A stretch of DNA of 64,000 nt from NCBI GenBank assembly GCA_012934845.2, contig WNNJ02003193.1:21972-85971 (forward strand). Reading direction: 5' to 3'. Both the position numbers and the translations under genes were made by a program. Shown here piece after piece: positions 48,271 to 60,074 of this stretch. Below the pieces are notes generated by a model that ran no database searches, was not told the DNA's origin, and saw only the letters and a program-made list of their open reading frames with translations. Positions within the stretch are counted from its first letter, which is position 1; each line of letters starts with the position of its first letter. The DNA is from Pomphorhynchus laevis. Taxonomy: Eukaryota > Acanthocephala > Palaeacanthocephala > Echinorhynchida > Pomphorhynchidae.

Positions 48271-48406
48271 ATTATTTTAAATTAAAGCGGTGATTGTGGG
48301 AGAACATTATAGACATGAGAAGTATTTTTATTGAATAAAAATTGCTGAGCTTTCGACCACCAAGGTCATTATCATACAAAAAATTTAAAAATATTACGTA
48401 TATAAC

Positions 48407-48459
48407 ACAGAATTGATCTGGAAGAAGTCAATGTTTGACTTCCTCCAGATCAATTCTGT
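48407..48459. repeat. 25-bp hairpin with one mismatch
   Basis: 48407-48431 pairs with 48435-48459 apart from one A-C mismatch; the loop is three bases. Confidence 0.85.
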
Positions 48460-48768
48460 AATACAGTTGATTAGATTTAAAATTTGAGATCATCGTAACC
48501 TAGCACTTATATTTCCCGATGGAGTTCTCGATTTTTTTGAAAATACAATTAAATACTGACTGAATTGTGAACTATCGTTTTGAATTTACTGTTAATTTGG
48601 TAGCAATTAACTCTGGGAAAAACCTACATTTAACGGACAAACTAAAAACATTATTTGCAGGTATTAATTTGTTGGGAATTTCATCGTTTTCGAAAACTTC
48701 GGTTATAATTTACTAAGAGTTTTAATTAAATCATACATTCTTGTTTTGCCATCTATCTTATCTGAAAT

Positions 48769-48955
48769 TACTTCAAATCATTGTTCAATTATCAGTCAAA
48801 GTAAATAACCACATGTCAAATGTAAATTATTTTTGGTTTTTTATAAGCTTTCAATTAATTTATACAACTAAATAAATTCACTAGTGAAATCAAACTTTCC
48901 AAGCAAAATTTAATTAGTTTAAAAGATTAATCTTAATATTAATTATTAATTATTT
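48769..48955 (+). repeat. About 200-bp direct repeat, copy 2
   Basis: Partner of 48066-48270. Confidence 0.8.
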
Positions 48956-50577
48956 AAAATATTAATTGTATTTGAACGTCAGCTTCGGCAGATAATAAAA
49001 ATTAAGTTTTGAAAATTCTACCACTTCTAAATTCTGCATCTAGCCCTAAATAGTTATAGCCCTCTCTCTAAATCTGAGCTGTCAATAGTTTCTTCTATTA
49101 ACTGAAAATAAAATGTTCTTTATATTAAATTATTTTTTAGATACAATGTTTATATAATACATTAAATCCCATTTGATTAAATTATATTATTTTAAAAGAT
49201 CAGCATATGTAAATGTTCAGTTTGGTTTTTATAAGGAATTAGTTTGTTTATCGCGAATGCCTGCAAATTATGCGGGTCGATTATGATATGTTTAACTTAT
49301 AGATTTGTTCAAATTGTTTTTTATTGTTTTCCAATTTTATAATTTTTTATGCATCAATTTTATAAACTTATTTTCTATAATTTATTTATTAAACTTGCAA
49401 GGCTTCACCGAGTTACCCACAAATGTTTCTCTAAGAAGGAAACATTGTTATATTGTTTCCCAATTTAAAATGCCACATACAATGTATAACAGTGCGATTG
49501 CTTCCAGGTGACATCTTGCCTTTTCATTAATGTTGCCCTCATTGGTAATTGAAAATGCTCGCGTGCTGATCGAATTATCTCAAAACACATTGACGCAGAT
49601 CGACATAGAGCAAACCCAATGAAAGGTTTCAAGCGACAACTACAGTTTGTATCAGGAATTTTATATCGATTTTAGGGAATCAGCAACAAATTTAAGAATT
49701 AAGAACCTAATTAAAAATCTTTGTTCATCTGATTTAAGATCAGAATCTTTTATTTCTTTTAAATCTCAATATCTTGTTGTTGTATTTGAGTGGAATACTA
49801 GTGACCTGGAGCTGAATAAAGTTTCACTACGAATACAGCACATTAACATACATAATTTAAACGCTGCTTCGTCACACAAGTCGTATTTTGAATTATGTAT
49901 CAAATCCATCTGTCTTATATGACACTGCAAATGTGATACCGCACTTGTGTGGTGTGGATTCGATCCATATGTCTATATCATCTTAAAATTGTTTAATAGA
50001 TATTAATTTGCACTACGCTGCCTTTATGCTCATAATTTTGAATTTAATGCCATTTTACATCAGATCAGTTCATATTTATCATATTTATGTATGATAAATA
50101 TGAATGAATATATGAAATAAATAAATACGAAAATATGTATAAATATTTTTATGAAAATATGTATAAAATGAAAATATGTATAAAAATATACATATATTTT
50201 TATATTTTCATATTTATATTTCTATATTTATAACACATATTTACTGATACAGCAAATTAAGACTCTTAATAGTCTTAGTAATCAGTCTTAGTCTATGTAA
50301 TTCAGACTATTTTATATTCTTAATTTATTGGAAAAAATCATTTTGCGCGTTAAGCATTTATCTTAAGTATGATTTTTCAATGATGGGTACATAATGAAGA
50401 ATAAAAGAATGAAGAATTTAATTCTTAGAAATTCTATTTTGCAGGTTTTTCTAGATTTTCGAGTCCAAATAATCAAAAAGGCAATATTATATCATTTGTA
50501 TCGTTTCATTTTCGATATATTATCATTTCAGTTCTAAGGCAATATATGTTGATGTAGAATTGTTGTCAAAGGCTCAA

Positions 50578-51220
50578 ACCGTTTTTGAATTCTTACGACA
50601 GTTTCTTAACAAAAATTTTATTTTTTCACCCTTCGTAATCCATTCCACTGAGAGCATAAATTTATTATTAACTTAAGTTTTGAATATTTACTGTATTTTT
50701 AATGTCATATTTTGCTATAGACACATTAGTAACATATTTCATGGGGCTAGTTATTAATATATTAAACTGAAGGCATTGCCTATCAATGATAAAGTGCCGA
50801 AGAGGCAGTATTGCTTTTGCGCCTCATCATTTGATAGCAAAATGATAATTTACAAATACTTAGCAGGTGACCACTATGTAAATGAGAACTATACACAACG
50901 ACAAGGCTTAGCAGCTCACCTACTCAAATCGAATGTTTTCTTTGGTAATTGTCTTACCGAAGTAACGGGCATAATATGTATGCGTGGAAGTTTGCTGAAC
51001 TCATCTCCTTTGTGGAACGATTTATTGCTGTATATGATGTTGACGATTTAGAATAAAGCGTTGTGTTTGTTCCATTATTTTATTATATTTTTATCATTAT
51101 AACATTTCATTTTCATTATAAAATTTTCGTTACCGTTTTTGAATTATTACGACATTTCTTAACCAAAAATTCAATTTTTCACCCTGCATAATCAATTCCA
51201 TTGACAGCATAAATTTATTC
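50578..51220 (+). mobile_element. Possible piggyBac-like transposase fragment between direct repeats
   Basis: The frame open from 50758 to 51051 reads KALPINDKVPKRQYCFCASS, then IIYKYLAGDHYV, QGLAAHLL and TEVTGIICMRGS. The order (a K-x-PKRG-like strand, IYxG, GL, TGTIR) resembles the RNase-H-like core end of piggyBac transposases. There are no full domains and no ATG at the start, so this is a weak assignment. About 90-bp direct repeats flank it at 50578-50663 and 51130-51220 (both with CGTTTTTGAATT and TTTTTCACCCT). Confidence 0.3.
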
Positions 51221-51529
51221 GATATGTCATTATATTAAAGAAATCCTTGCTAATGCAAATCTCTTGATGCGATCGACAGAAAACTTTGCGTGATCCGTTT
51301 TTGCAACTGAACATACTCGGAGGTCACGATAGGTATATACCTCAATGATCGGGGAGCTCGCAACCACATGGAAACTGATCTTGCAAGGGATATGTTTATT
51401 TTTGTTAGTAACCAGGCTACAGAATCCGATTATTGGGCTGCCTTTATTAATAGTCCTAAAAGTTTATGTATTATATTGACTTTTAAATAATTAATTGAAC
51501 AAACCATTTTAATTTTATTTTCTTATTAG

Positions 51530-54500
51530 GTTGTCACGTTATTCAGAAGATGGAGAAAAATGCCTATTCCCGGTCGAGTAGATAAAAAGCGTACTCCGGA
51601 TAGAACACGATCAATTCCGGTTTCTTTGAAAAATATCCAGCTGCATCTCGTTCATCCAGAAGGTACCGGGCCATGGTCAAACCCTAATGTAGCAATTGAA
51701 AAAACTATTGAAAAGGAAAACACTTCAGCGTCACCTAGTAAACTGTTCGTCGTTACACTATTAGGTCGCAACTTTAAAGAACCCTACTTTGTCAAAGAGG
51801 CACTACAAACTCTTGGATTTGAGGGTATAGAAGTACGGAAATGTAATCAGGTACTTATTTATTCAAATTTAACCTAAAACGAAATGCCTAACGAGATTGA
51901 CAATGAATCATATACGCCAATTGAACTTTTTTTTTATTTAAAACTGTAAATCTTACAGAATGCCCATAAATAAAGGTGTTTTGATTATGTCATTAAAAGC
52001 CAAAAATATTTTATTTATTTTTAATAATAATTGGGTTTTCTTCCCATTAAACACTGCCACTCTTTATGTGTTTGATTAACAAAGTAAGCGAGGAAAGTCT
52101 TTAAATAAGACTTCATTCATTAATTTTTTATTTATTAAATTATGTTTTCTGAAGTTTTAGTATACTTATAATTTAAGTATATTTATATTACCGGAAAATC
52201 AAAGTCCACAGATCAATAATAACTTAGTAAAACAAATCAAATCAGATAACTGAGTATACGTATTTTATAATATTTATAAATTAAAAATAAATAAAAATAA
52301 AGATAAATAATAAATGATTATAAAAGTTTTTATTTAATTTATATTTATATCAAGTTAAAATTAAAATTAAAAATAAAAGTCAATTTTTATAAATTTACTA
52401 ATTATATCAAGTTAAAATTTAAAATTGAAATTTAAAATAAAAGTTAATTTTTATGAATTGACTAATAAAATCTAGAAAAATAAAATAAATAATTTTCATA
52501 CAAGATTTTATAAAGAAGCATAGTCGTATCAAGAATACAGGTTCAGTATTTCTTAGAAGTTATATTACCGGGATAACAACGTCCACATGTCAATAACAAC
52601 TTGTAAGTAGAACAAATCAAATCAGATAACTGAGTCTACGTTTTTTTATACTATATATAATTTAAAAAGACAAATAAATAATTATAAATAATAAATGATT
52701 ATATAAGATTCGATACAATTTATATTTATATCAAATTAAAATAAAAATTGAAATTTAAAATAAAAGTCAATTTTTATGAATTGACAAATAAATAACCCAA
52801 TTAAATTTGGAATTCAAAATAAATCAGGTAAATAATAAATAATAAATAATTATTATTTATATATTTACTATATATATTTTATATATTATACTATTATATA
52901 TTTTATATAATAGATTTATATATTTTACTATTTTCTGTTTGAGTATTTTTATAGTAACCCAGTAAAAAAATATGCATCTATTAAATTATTTAAATGATTT
53001 TGAAGAAAGCCAATACCGTTACAAATTGTTCCAATTTTTAATTAATCCAATCGAATTTGTAACGACACCACTAAGTTAGATAGATCAGATAACTGAGTCT
53101 ATGTATTTTATACTATATATAAATGAAATATAAAGATAAATAATAAATATTTTTAATACAATTTATATTTATATAAAGTTAAAATTTTAAATTGAAATTT
53201 AAAATAAAAAAAATCAATTTTTATGAATTGAATTTATATTTTATTAGGATATTTCAGAAAAATAAAAAATCAGATAACTGAGTCTACGTATTTTATACCA
53301 TATATAAAACCAAAAATAAAGATAAATAATAAATAATTATAAAGATTTTATACAGATTATATTTATATCCAATTAAAATTATAAATTGAAATTTTAAATA
53401 AAAAATCAATTTTTATAAATTGACTAATAAATAACAAACGATGTATAAGAATAAGGATTAGAGGCCATCAAGAGGAACTGCTATATTATTACATTCTGGC
53501 CCATATTCCTCTACCCAATATAGGAGCGGGGCCAAATACGTACTAATGATGTATTTCTTTTGATGAAATACCTCATTAAAAGTGATTGTATATTGTAATC
53601 TAATTAAATTATCTCTTAATTTACATGCAATTAATATAATTGTCCAAGAAGCAAAATAAGGCAGTAAAATATAACGCTGTTATTTCGTTTTCATTCATTT
53701 AGAAATAATTGTAAAGTTAAATTAGTACAAAATGGCATCATTGACATTACTAAATCTGATAGTTATTTCTTTTAATTAGCTAAATGTTATTGTTCAGCTA
53801 AAAATATAAATCATAATTTAAATAATTTTCTAATTTTTGTTAAATAATTGTTTACATTCCATTCACTGCGCACTTATTGATATCAATTCATTTCTCGATC
53901 AAAATCATTTTTTGACATTGTCGGCAAGAAGCATGAACATCTTGTTTGCTTACATAGTTTTGGGTCAGTCGTACAATGTTCTTCAGACTAAGCTCCATTA
54001 AAATAACAAATTTCTCTAATTTAATGATACCGATAGCTTATCAGATTTTAAATTTATTTAGCCAAACAATTAAAACTAATTGTATTTGATAAATCATAAA
54101 AATTGCAATTTGACATAATTATTAATTTCGAACGATCAATCATGGTAATTTCCTCTAATTTAACATGAAATCGATAATTTACTTTTATATCTTGTTTGTA
54201 CGACTGCTACAATCACTAAGATTTTATTATTTTTGAAATAATAAACATTATTTCACTTTAAGTTTGCAATTACTTCTACCTTTTGTGTTTATTTTTAATT
54301 AGAGTTCTAGACACAGCAATGATGAATCAAAAAAGTTTTATCCTCATCCGAAAATGAGTAATATCATTGTTGTCAAGAACACCGCCTACTACAATAGGCT
54401 TTTGTGGCTCTGTAAACATTTGGTATGTATTAAGCCGATCACCTTTCCCGATGGAATGCCGAATTCATCTCACATGGGATGTACATTTCTCAATAATTAC

Positions 54501-54734
54501 ACCGGGGAATTGCGCATTACAGGAAGTAAGCAGAATTTCAACCACGAGGAAATTCAATCGCACATCATTAATCCATCACATGTAAAATCAACATTATACA
54601 AACGGTATGCTTTATACGATTTGGGCACTGAATATTTCCCAACTAAAATCAAATATAAATATGATCTTGATAAGCCTGGAGTAGTTTTGCAACCAAGCAT
54701 GTACGATAAGGATGAAGACGATAATCTTATTTAA
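51530..54734 (+). CDS. MRPL30: Mitochondrial large-subunit ribosomal protein uL30m (MRPL30), two exons
   Basis: Exon A runs from the acceptor ending at 51529 (TTTTCTTATTAG) to 51850; exon B is 54303-54734 (acceptor TTTTTAATTAG). The junction is phase 0. From the ATG at 51560 the protein has 240 aa. Landmarks: KLFVVTLLGRNFKEPYF (61-77) with KEALQTLGFEG (79-89), the uL30 N-terminal strand and helix; exon B gives YPHPKMSN, VVKNTAYYNRLLW, CKHLVCIKPITFPDGMP, matching the VKHLIRIKPLKLPQGLP block of MRPL30, and TGEL. The tail is longer and acidic. The frame is open upstream of the ATG to the splice site as LFRRWRKM, basic like a mitochondrial presequence, so an upstream coding exon with the true start is likely. 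AATAAA lies at 54828-54833. Confidence 0.87.
51851..54302 (+). other. MRPL30 intron with clustered dispersed repeats
   Basis: A 2452-bp intron. Between 52200 and 53600 the block CAGATAACTGAGT(C/A)TACGTATTTTATA occurs four times (about 52246, 52623, 53083 and 53272), each time followed by the A/T-rich body of the dispersed structured repeat. The rest is AT-rich. Confidence 0.85.
52200..53600 (+). repeat. Dispersed structured repeat, tandem partial copies and one full core (copy 6)
   Basis: Three partial bodies precede a full core at 53440-53590: AATAAGGATTAGAGGCCATC, AACTGCTATATTA, CCATATTCCTCTACCC, ATATAGGAGCGGGGCC, ATACGTACTAATGATG and TTTTGATGAAAT. The earlier bodies lack the core. Confidence 0.78.
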
Positions 54735-55189
54735 TACTGATTCGTATAACACGGTTTTGTAAAACAACATTTCAGATGTAAAAGTAAAATCAGACTTTTT
54801 TAACTAAACGAATCTCTGTTCAATAGAAATAAAAAAAATCGTGTTAAATTTTCTAAGGATTTTCTTCATATATCCGATGGTGACAAAAAGTCAAAAATTG
54901 CTTTCTAATAATATTTATCTCTTCTTAGTTCCAAAAATAAATCTTTACAAGCTTATAAATCTTCGTGGTTTAAATTAATATGCGAATTAAAATACATTTG
55001 AGAAAATCTTAATTGGTGAAATTAATTAAGGAATAGTTCATTTGAACACTTCAACCTTCAAGTTTCTGATTTTAATAAGCCTTCGCGATCTAATAAAGAA
55101 AATTATATAGCTTTACTTTAACAATGTAGAAAATAATTTACCTTTATTTGACAAAATTCACTATTTCGATAGCTCCTGCTGTCATTAGA

Positions 55190-55420
55190 AATGCAATAAA
55201 ATTTTAAAAAATTTCGTTTTTTAACATTTATGCAAAAGTACAATCTTTGATGTCCCTCATTTCTACTAAAAAGAAAAAGAAGATACCGAAAAGCACAACA
55301 TCCACTTGACAAAATTGAAATACACACATTTTAAAACAAACAAAAAGAATAACGAAAAACAAAATAAAAGCATAATCATATTAATATTACTCTTAAAATA
55401 ATAGAGTTATTAATTATAAT
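55190..55420 (+). repeat. A/T-rich direct repeat, copy 1
   Basis: AAAAAATTTCGTTTTTTAAC followed by ATTTATGCAAA and, further on, AAGATACCGAAAAGCA matches 56080-56340 in the same order. Confidence 0.8.
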
Positions 55421-55515
55421 TTAATTTAAACCAAAAAAATCTTAAAACAATGAGAAAACAAACGAATTGAAAAAATTAAAATATTGGAATATTGGAATAA
55501 TTAATTATAACTTAA

Positions 55516-55970
55516 TTTACGGTTAAAATAATATTTATTATTAAACATTTAATTAGGTTCCTTATGGATAAAATACGCTTTTTGAATAATGCGAGATAAC
55601 AAGTTACTTTTAAATGATAAAATAGATGCATTTTCAAAATCAATTAATTGACTCAAACTCGCAAAAAGGTTGAACAACAGCACTATAAGTGGTCCCCTTA
55701 TGTACATTATAATTATGTTGTTTAATATTTTAACCAAACCTTGACCGGTTTGATCAACAGGTACCTGTTTACATTATTTACAAGATATCTTAATTTAAGG
55801 TTGAAATCAAATTTATTATAAAGAATTAAATAAAGTTTTTTTTCGATAAATGCATTTATTTTATCATTTGAAAATAACTTGTTATCTCACATTATTCAAG
55901 AACCGTATTTTATTACTAATTTAATGTGAAATAATAATTCTGGTTTTAATTTTAAATTAAATTATAATTA
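55516..55970. repeat. Inverted-repeat (MITE-like or foldback) element
   Basis: The arm at about 55570-55636 (AAATACGCTTTTTGAATAAT, then GATAACAAGTTACTTTTAAA) is complementary, at roughly 85 percent by eye, to 55851-55916. The similarity extends weakly outward. The spacer is about 210 bp and has no ORF. Confidence 0.6.
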
Positions 55971-56079
55971 ATTATTCTAATATTACATCGTTTTAATTTT
56001 AATTTTAAATAAGAAAATAATTCCCCTTTATTTGAAAGGGGAATTTCGATGCCTCCTAATATCATCATCAGGATTACAA

Positions 56080-56340
56080 TAAAATGTTTAAAAAATTTCG
56101 TTTTTTAACATTTATGCAAAGGTACAAGTATTGATGTGCCCCGAATTTCTACTTGAAAAGAAAAAGAAAATACCGAAAAGCAAAGCAACACAATTGAACA
56201 ACACACATTTTAAAATCAAAAAAGAAAAATCGTAAAACAAAATAAAAACAAAATCATAAAAAGGGATAAAAACATACTAATTGATTAATAAAAATAATGT
56301 AATATTAGAGTAATTAATTATAATTTAATGTAAAAAAACA
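56080..56340 (+). repeat. A/T-rich direct repeat, copy 2
   Basis: Partner of 55190-55420, with several small indels. Confidence 0.8.
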
Positions 56341-56439
56341 ATATCTTAGATTACCCTTTAACATGGGTATTGATAAAAGGGGATTTCCGCCCACTTTTAT
56401 CAAACCTATGAAGATCGATTAATTTGTATTAATATGCGG

Positions 56440-56790
56440 TCATTATTCTCATCCTGGGCACTAAACGACTAGAATACAATTTGGTGTGCAATGTATAATG
56501 ATAGTGATCCGATACGGTGCCTATTCCGAATTCGCGAAGTCTCACGATCACATGGACATCCATTCATGCTAAGACGTAGAACACGGAGAAAAACGTCACA
56601 TAAATTTTGCTGTAAGAGTAGTACCTGCTTGGAATAGCCTACCGCTTGAGGTAGTGAATCATGTAAATATACGTGCGCTCATAACATCTCTAAAGTCTCT
56701 GAAGTTTATATGATATAATTTCATTTTTATTATTTCACTTTTTTTGTAATTTGTGAACGTGTCTTCTGAGCTATGTCCCTAGCATTCGGG
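56440..56790 (+). mobile_element. CR1/L2-like LINE 3' end
   Basis: The plus frame near 56590-56715 reads NFAVRVVPAWNSLPLEVVNH and ends SLKSLKFI-stop, the classic FAVRVVxxWNSLPxEVV C-terminus of CR1/L2-like ORF2. The preceding 150 bp is frame-broken RT C-terminal sequence. Confidence 0.7.
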
Positions 56791-58059
56791 TAATAATATA
56801 TATTGATATTTACAATTTTTATTCCAATTTTAATTTAAAATTTTACGCTCTTATCTTATACAGATTTGTAATATTGAAAGTGTATTTGAACCATTGGATG
56901 TCAATAATAAAATAATTCAATTTATAATATTTTATTGAAGGTCAATATTTTATATTTATATTTTTCAAATCAGAATATGAAAAATAAACCGATTAATTAA
57001 TGCTAAGTTTATTGATGTTATTACTTTGATATACAGCAAGTGTGTAAATTAAGGATGGTATGATGTCCAAAACTTATTTGACCTTTTGCATCCAAAATAA
57101 GATAGGAAAGAACCTAATGTTTTTCACACAAAATTGCTTCAAATTTGTCCTTCTGTCAAAAACAATTTTTACGTATTCCGACTAAATTTGGCTATTCATT
57201 TTGCAATAACATTTCTGTTGAGTTTACAATTTACAATTTTATTCTCTGATTCTAAACAGATTTGCCGTAGATATTCAAAGTTCATTTAAACCATAATCCG
57301 TTTTAATTAAACGATTAAGCAATATCACGAAGTGGCTTCGTTGATTCAAACTGTTTAATTGCTTATAAACTTAACATAATCTAATAACTATCTGGTCACG
57401 TAGAAACAAATTCTTGTGATAACATGAACATGAAGTTGCACCATGAATGATGTTGAATAACTATTTATGTACAATGCAGGTGTACTAGATAATAATATTT
57501 ACTAAATAAACATGAATAAAAGATTATAACTTATTTGTTAATTATCATTAACTTCGTATTTATCAATACATTGCTAATTTATTATCTGTTCCGAAATAGA
57601 TTATTAAATAACATATAAAATAATAGATTAAAATAATAAATAATAATTTACTTTAATTACTCAACTTAATAATAAAATAATAAAATACAATTATTAGATA
57701 AAAAATAAAATAACAAAAAAATGTTTGGTTCATTTTTAAATCAAACATGTTATTTTCATTTAAATAACATTCCAGAGTAGCAAAAAGACAAATATAATAA
57801 CTTAATAACTTTTTTAAATACATTTTTTGATAATTAGTTATATTGAATTAATTAATTATTACAAGAAATTGTAAATTAGAATATTTTATAGCAATTTATT
57901 AACAATTTGTTATGCTTTCCACTTAAGAAGATATTATTTATATAATTATTTGTATAATTTATAAACTATTTATAAGATTTGCGTAATATAAATATATTAT
58001 ATCTGTGAGTATAATATCGTGGCACAATCATAAGAATTTCAGCTCACAGATGCAATTTA

Positions 58060-58320
58060 TAAATAATAAATAATTGTTTAAGATTTAATATAATTTATTT
58101 CAATTTAAAATTTAAAATTGAAATTTAAAATTAAAAAAAAAAATTTATGAATTCACTAAGAAATAATAAACGATGCATTCGAATAAGGAATAGAGGTTGT
58201 CAGAATGAACTGTTATCATGTTTCGGTTTCTATTCCTCGACTCAACATAGCAGCGAGGCCAAATATATGCTAATGACATATTTCCTCTGATTAAATTTGA
58301 TTATCAAATGTCTTATTCTA
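58060..58320 (+). repeat. Dispersed structured repeat, copy 7 (full core)
   Basis: Core 58155-58315: AATAAGGAATAGAGGTTGTC, AACTGTTATCATG, TTTCGGTTTCTATTCCTCGA, CATAGCAGCGAGGCC, ATGCTAATGACATATTT. AGGAATAGA and TCTATTCCT are exact complements here. Confidence 0.82.
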
Positions 58321-58384
58321 ATACAAAGTATATTATTTAGTATTCATCCGTAAGCATCTTCCGCTTTTTAGCAATGAATTAAAG

Positions 58385-58638
58385 TATTGTATGGCAAAAC
58401 AAACCAAATTCAAATAGGCAAATTGTATTTTACGGTCTGCATCATTTGTCATATATTATTGGTATTCTATGGAATAAGCAGGAAATGTACGAAACATTTC
58501 CGATTTGTTCACAAATTTTCCACGTTGTATGCATTGCCTCTTGTATTCTATTCTACAGGATTGCGGTTTAACACATTCTCGGTAACACTGATGTTGTTCT
58601 ACTCCATATCAACGTATATTTCCATTAAAATAATCTAA
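58385..58638 (+). CDS. Hypothetical small membrane-protein reading frame
   Basis: Open for 83 codons with no ATG at its start. Three hydrophobic segments are separated by basic loops (YFTVCIICHILLVFYG, then LYALPLVFYS, then VTLMLFYSISTYIS). AAATAG at about 58414 could be an acceptor, making this a terminal exon, but the pyrimidine tract is poor. Not recognised as any family; it could be chance in A/T-rich DNA. Confidence 0.2.
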
Positions 58639-58769
58639 TTTGAATATTAAATAGTTTAATTAACTATATATAATGCGTCGGTAAATATCGAGTAACTTTT
58701 GGCGCGTTTTCTACCCGGATCCACCTTTCCAAACAGGTTTCTTCGGAAGGTTGACTAAAATTGGAAGAA

Positions 58770-59354
58770 ATGTTATTATTGATAATTAATTTATCGATGA
58801 TTTATTTCAACATAATAAATGTATATTCATTTGATCATCATCACAAATTCTTTGGTGAGTTAATAAAGTGTCATAATAAAATCAGAGGGTACCATAACGC
58901 AACGTCATTGACCATGTCACTGAATCTGAATGCTGTTGCTCAAGAGGAGGCTGATTATTTGCTATTTAAATTGAATAAAACGCTACAGCATAACATTAAT
59001 GCATACGTGTCTGAAGATAATCATATAAACGGTGATCAGGTGTGCCGAGCGTGGTACTGTAAAGAAGCTCTCAGCTATTCCCATCTATCGGACAGACTTG
59101 CTTCGTACCATTTTACTCAAATGGTGTGGAGAGCTAGTACGCATGTGGGATTCGGATTTGCAAATAGCAGTAACTTTTCAATAGTAACTGCCCAATACAA
59201 CCCAGGAGGAAATATTGTAGGAAATTATCGCTCAAATGTTGTTGTCAAAAGACCACGTGCGTTACCTGGCTTTTGTGAAAATAGTGCATTGAGTGTTCTT
59301 CCATCGATTCATATTAGCGTTGCATTACTACTTACTTACTATTTACTAATATAA
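58770..59354 (+). CDS. CAP-superfamily (SCP/TAPS, GAPR-1-like) protein
   Basis: 194 aa from the ATG at 58770; an upstream in-frame TTG is not used. Residues 1-20 are a signal peptide (MLLLIINLSMIYFNIINVYS). The CAP domain covers about 28-165: CHNKIRGYHN (34-43), LQHN (72-75), SEDN (81-84), WYCKEALSY (95-103), the CAP signature YHFTQMVWRASTHVG (113-127) and YNPGGNIVGNY (143-153). The tetrad His74, Glu82, Glu99, His114 is complete, as in GAPR-1. After a Cys (169) the last 20 residues are hydrophobic, which suggests a GPI signal or a tail anchor (inference). Single exon; the stop overlaps AATAAA (59353-59358). CAP proteins are often secreted and abundant in nematodes; the substrate is unknown. 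Confidence 0.88.
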   Translation: MLLLIINLSMIYFNIINVYSFDHHHKFFGELIKCHNKIRGYHNATSLTMSLNLNAVAQEEADYLLFKLNKTLQHNINAYVSEDNHINGDQVCRAWYCKEALSYSHLSDRLASYHFTQMVWRASTHVGFGFANSSNFSIVTAQYNPGGNIVGNYRSNVVVKRPRALPGFCENSALSVLPSIHISVALLLTYYLLI

Positions 59355-60074
59355 TAAATTACGAATTATTATATTCGAATATGTCATACGTTTCAGTTAT
59401 TTTAAATCTTTTAGTGATATTTAAAAAGTATTCGATTTAGACGATATTTAGTCACTGAGTTTCACGGACATTAATATTTTAAAAGGATATAATTGCTTCA
59501 ATCCGCAAATTATAATCGTAGAATATATGACTTTACGATCACTAATTGTAAAGTTATCTTCTCTAATTAATTTCATTTTAGCTTTTTTTATTCTAGAATT
59601 TGTTATCAAACGATCAAATCCTGTTTTCAAAATAGGATATTCAATACTATCTCTTTTTTATTGTTAATCTTGAATTTAAAGTAAACGACAGTAAATATAA
59701 AACGCAGTCTTTGAACATTTTTTATCTCAAACACTTACGCTCAATAATCGAAGTCTTTAAAATAATCAGAAGCATTAAATGCGCAGTATATTGTAAGAAT
59801 ATTATATTATAATATTATATTATATAAATATATAATATATTATAATAATATAATATATTATATTATAATATTATAATATCAGAATATATTATACGTGAAT
59901 GTAAAATGAAATATCTACAATCTCTATTTATTGTCGATAAATAGTTTATATAATAATATAAACTATTTATAAAATAATTTTTATAATTATAGTTTATAAT
60001 GATATAATTATAGTGTTATCTATATTTGCTAGCTTTTAATGTGATGTTTTAGCCTAAATCTATCCAATCGCAAT
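59355..60074. other. AT-rich intergenic region with AT palindromes
   Basis: 59800-59890 is built of TATAATATTATA-type palindromic A/T sequence. The rest is A/T-rich without features. Confidence 0.5.

Larger units (their letters stand above)
44731..51529. other. Long AT-rich region without confident gene
   Basis: Contains a G-run context at 45010-45020, repeat pairs, a 25-bp hairpin at 48407-48459, a Penelope/LINE-like 3' tail motif near 48340 (GAGCTTTCGACCACC), a possible piggyBac fragment and short open segments. The segment after the acceptor-like TTTTCATCCTAG at 46362-46375 reads HPVYFYQAFKPGLLGHIEDT and onward to 46509 but could not be identified. The open stretch at 49647-49922 has no recognisable domain. 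Confidence 0.4.
54735..58386. other. AT-rich intergenic region with repeat pairs
   Basis: Holds a repeated block (55190-55420 and 56080-56340), an inverted-repeat element (55516-55970), a LINE 3' end (56440-56790) and a structured repeat copy (58060-58320). Positions 56800-58050 are A/T-rich with nothing recognised. Confidence 0.45.

Noticed and set aside
54367-54585. Alternative frame inside MRPL30 exon B
   Set aside because: Overlaps the conserved KHLVCIKP frame and lacks any family resemblance.
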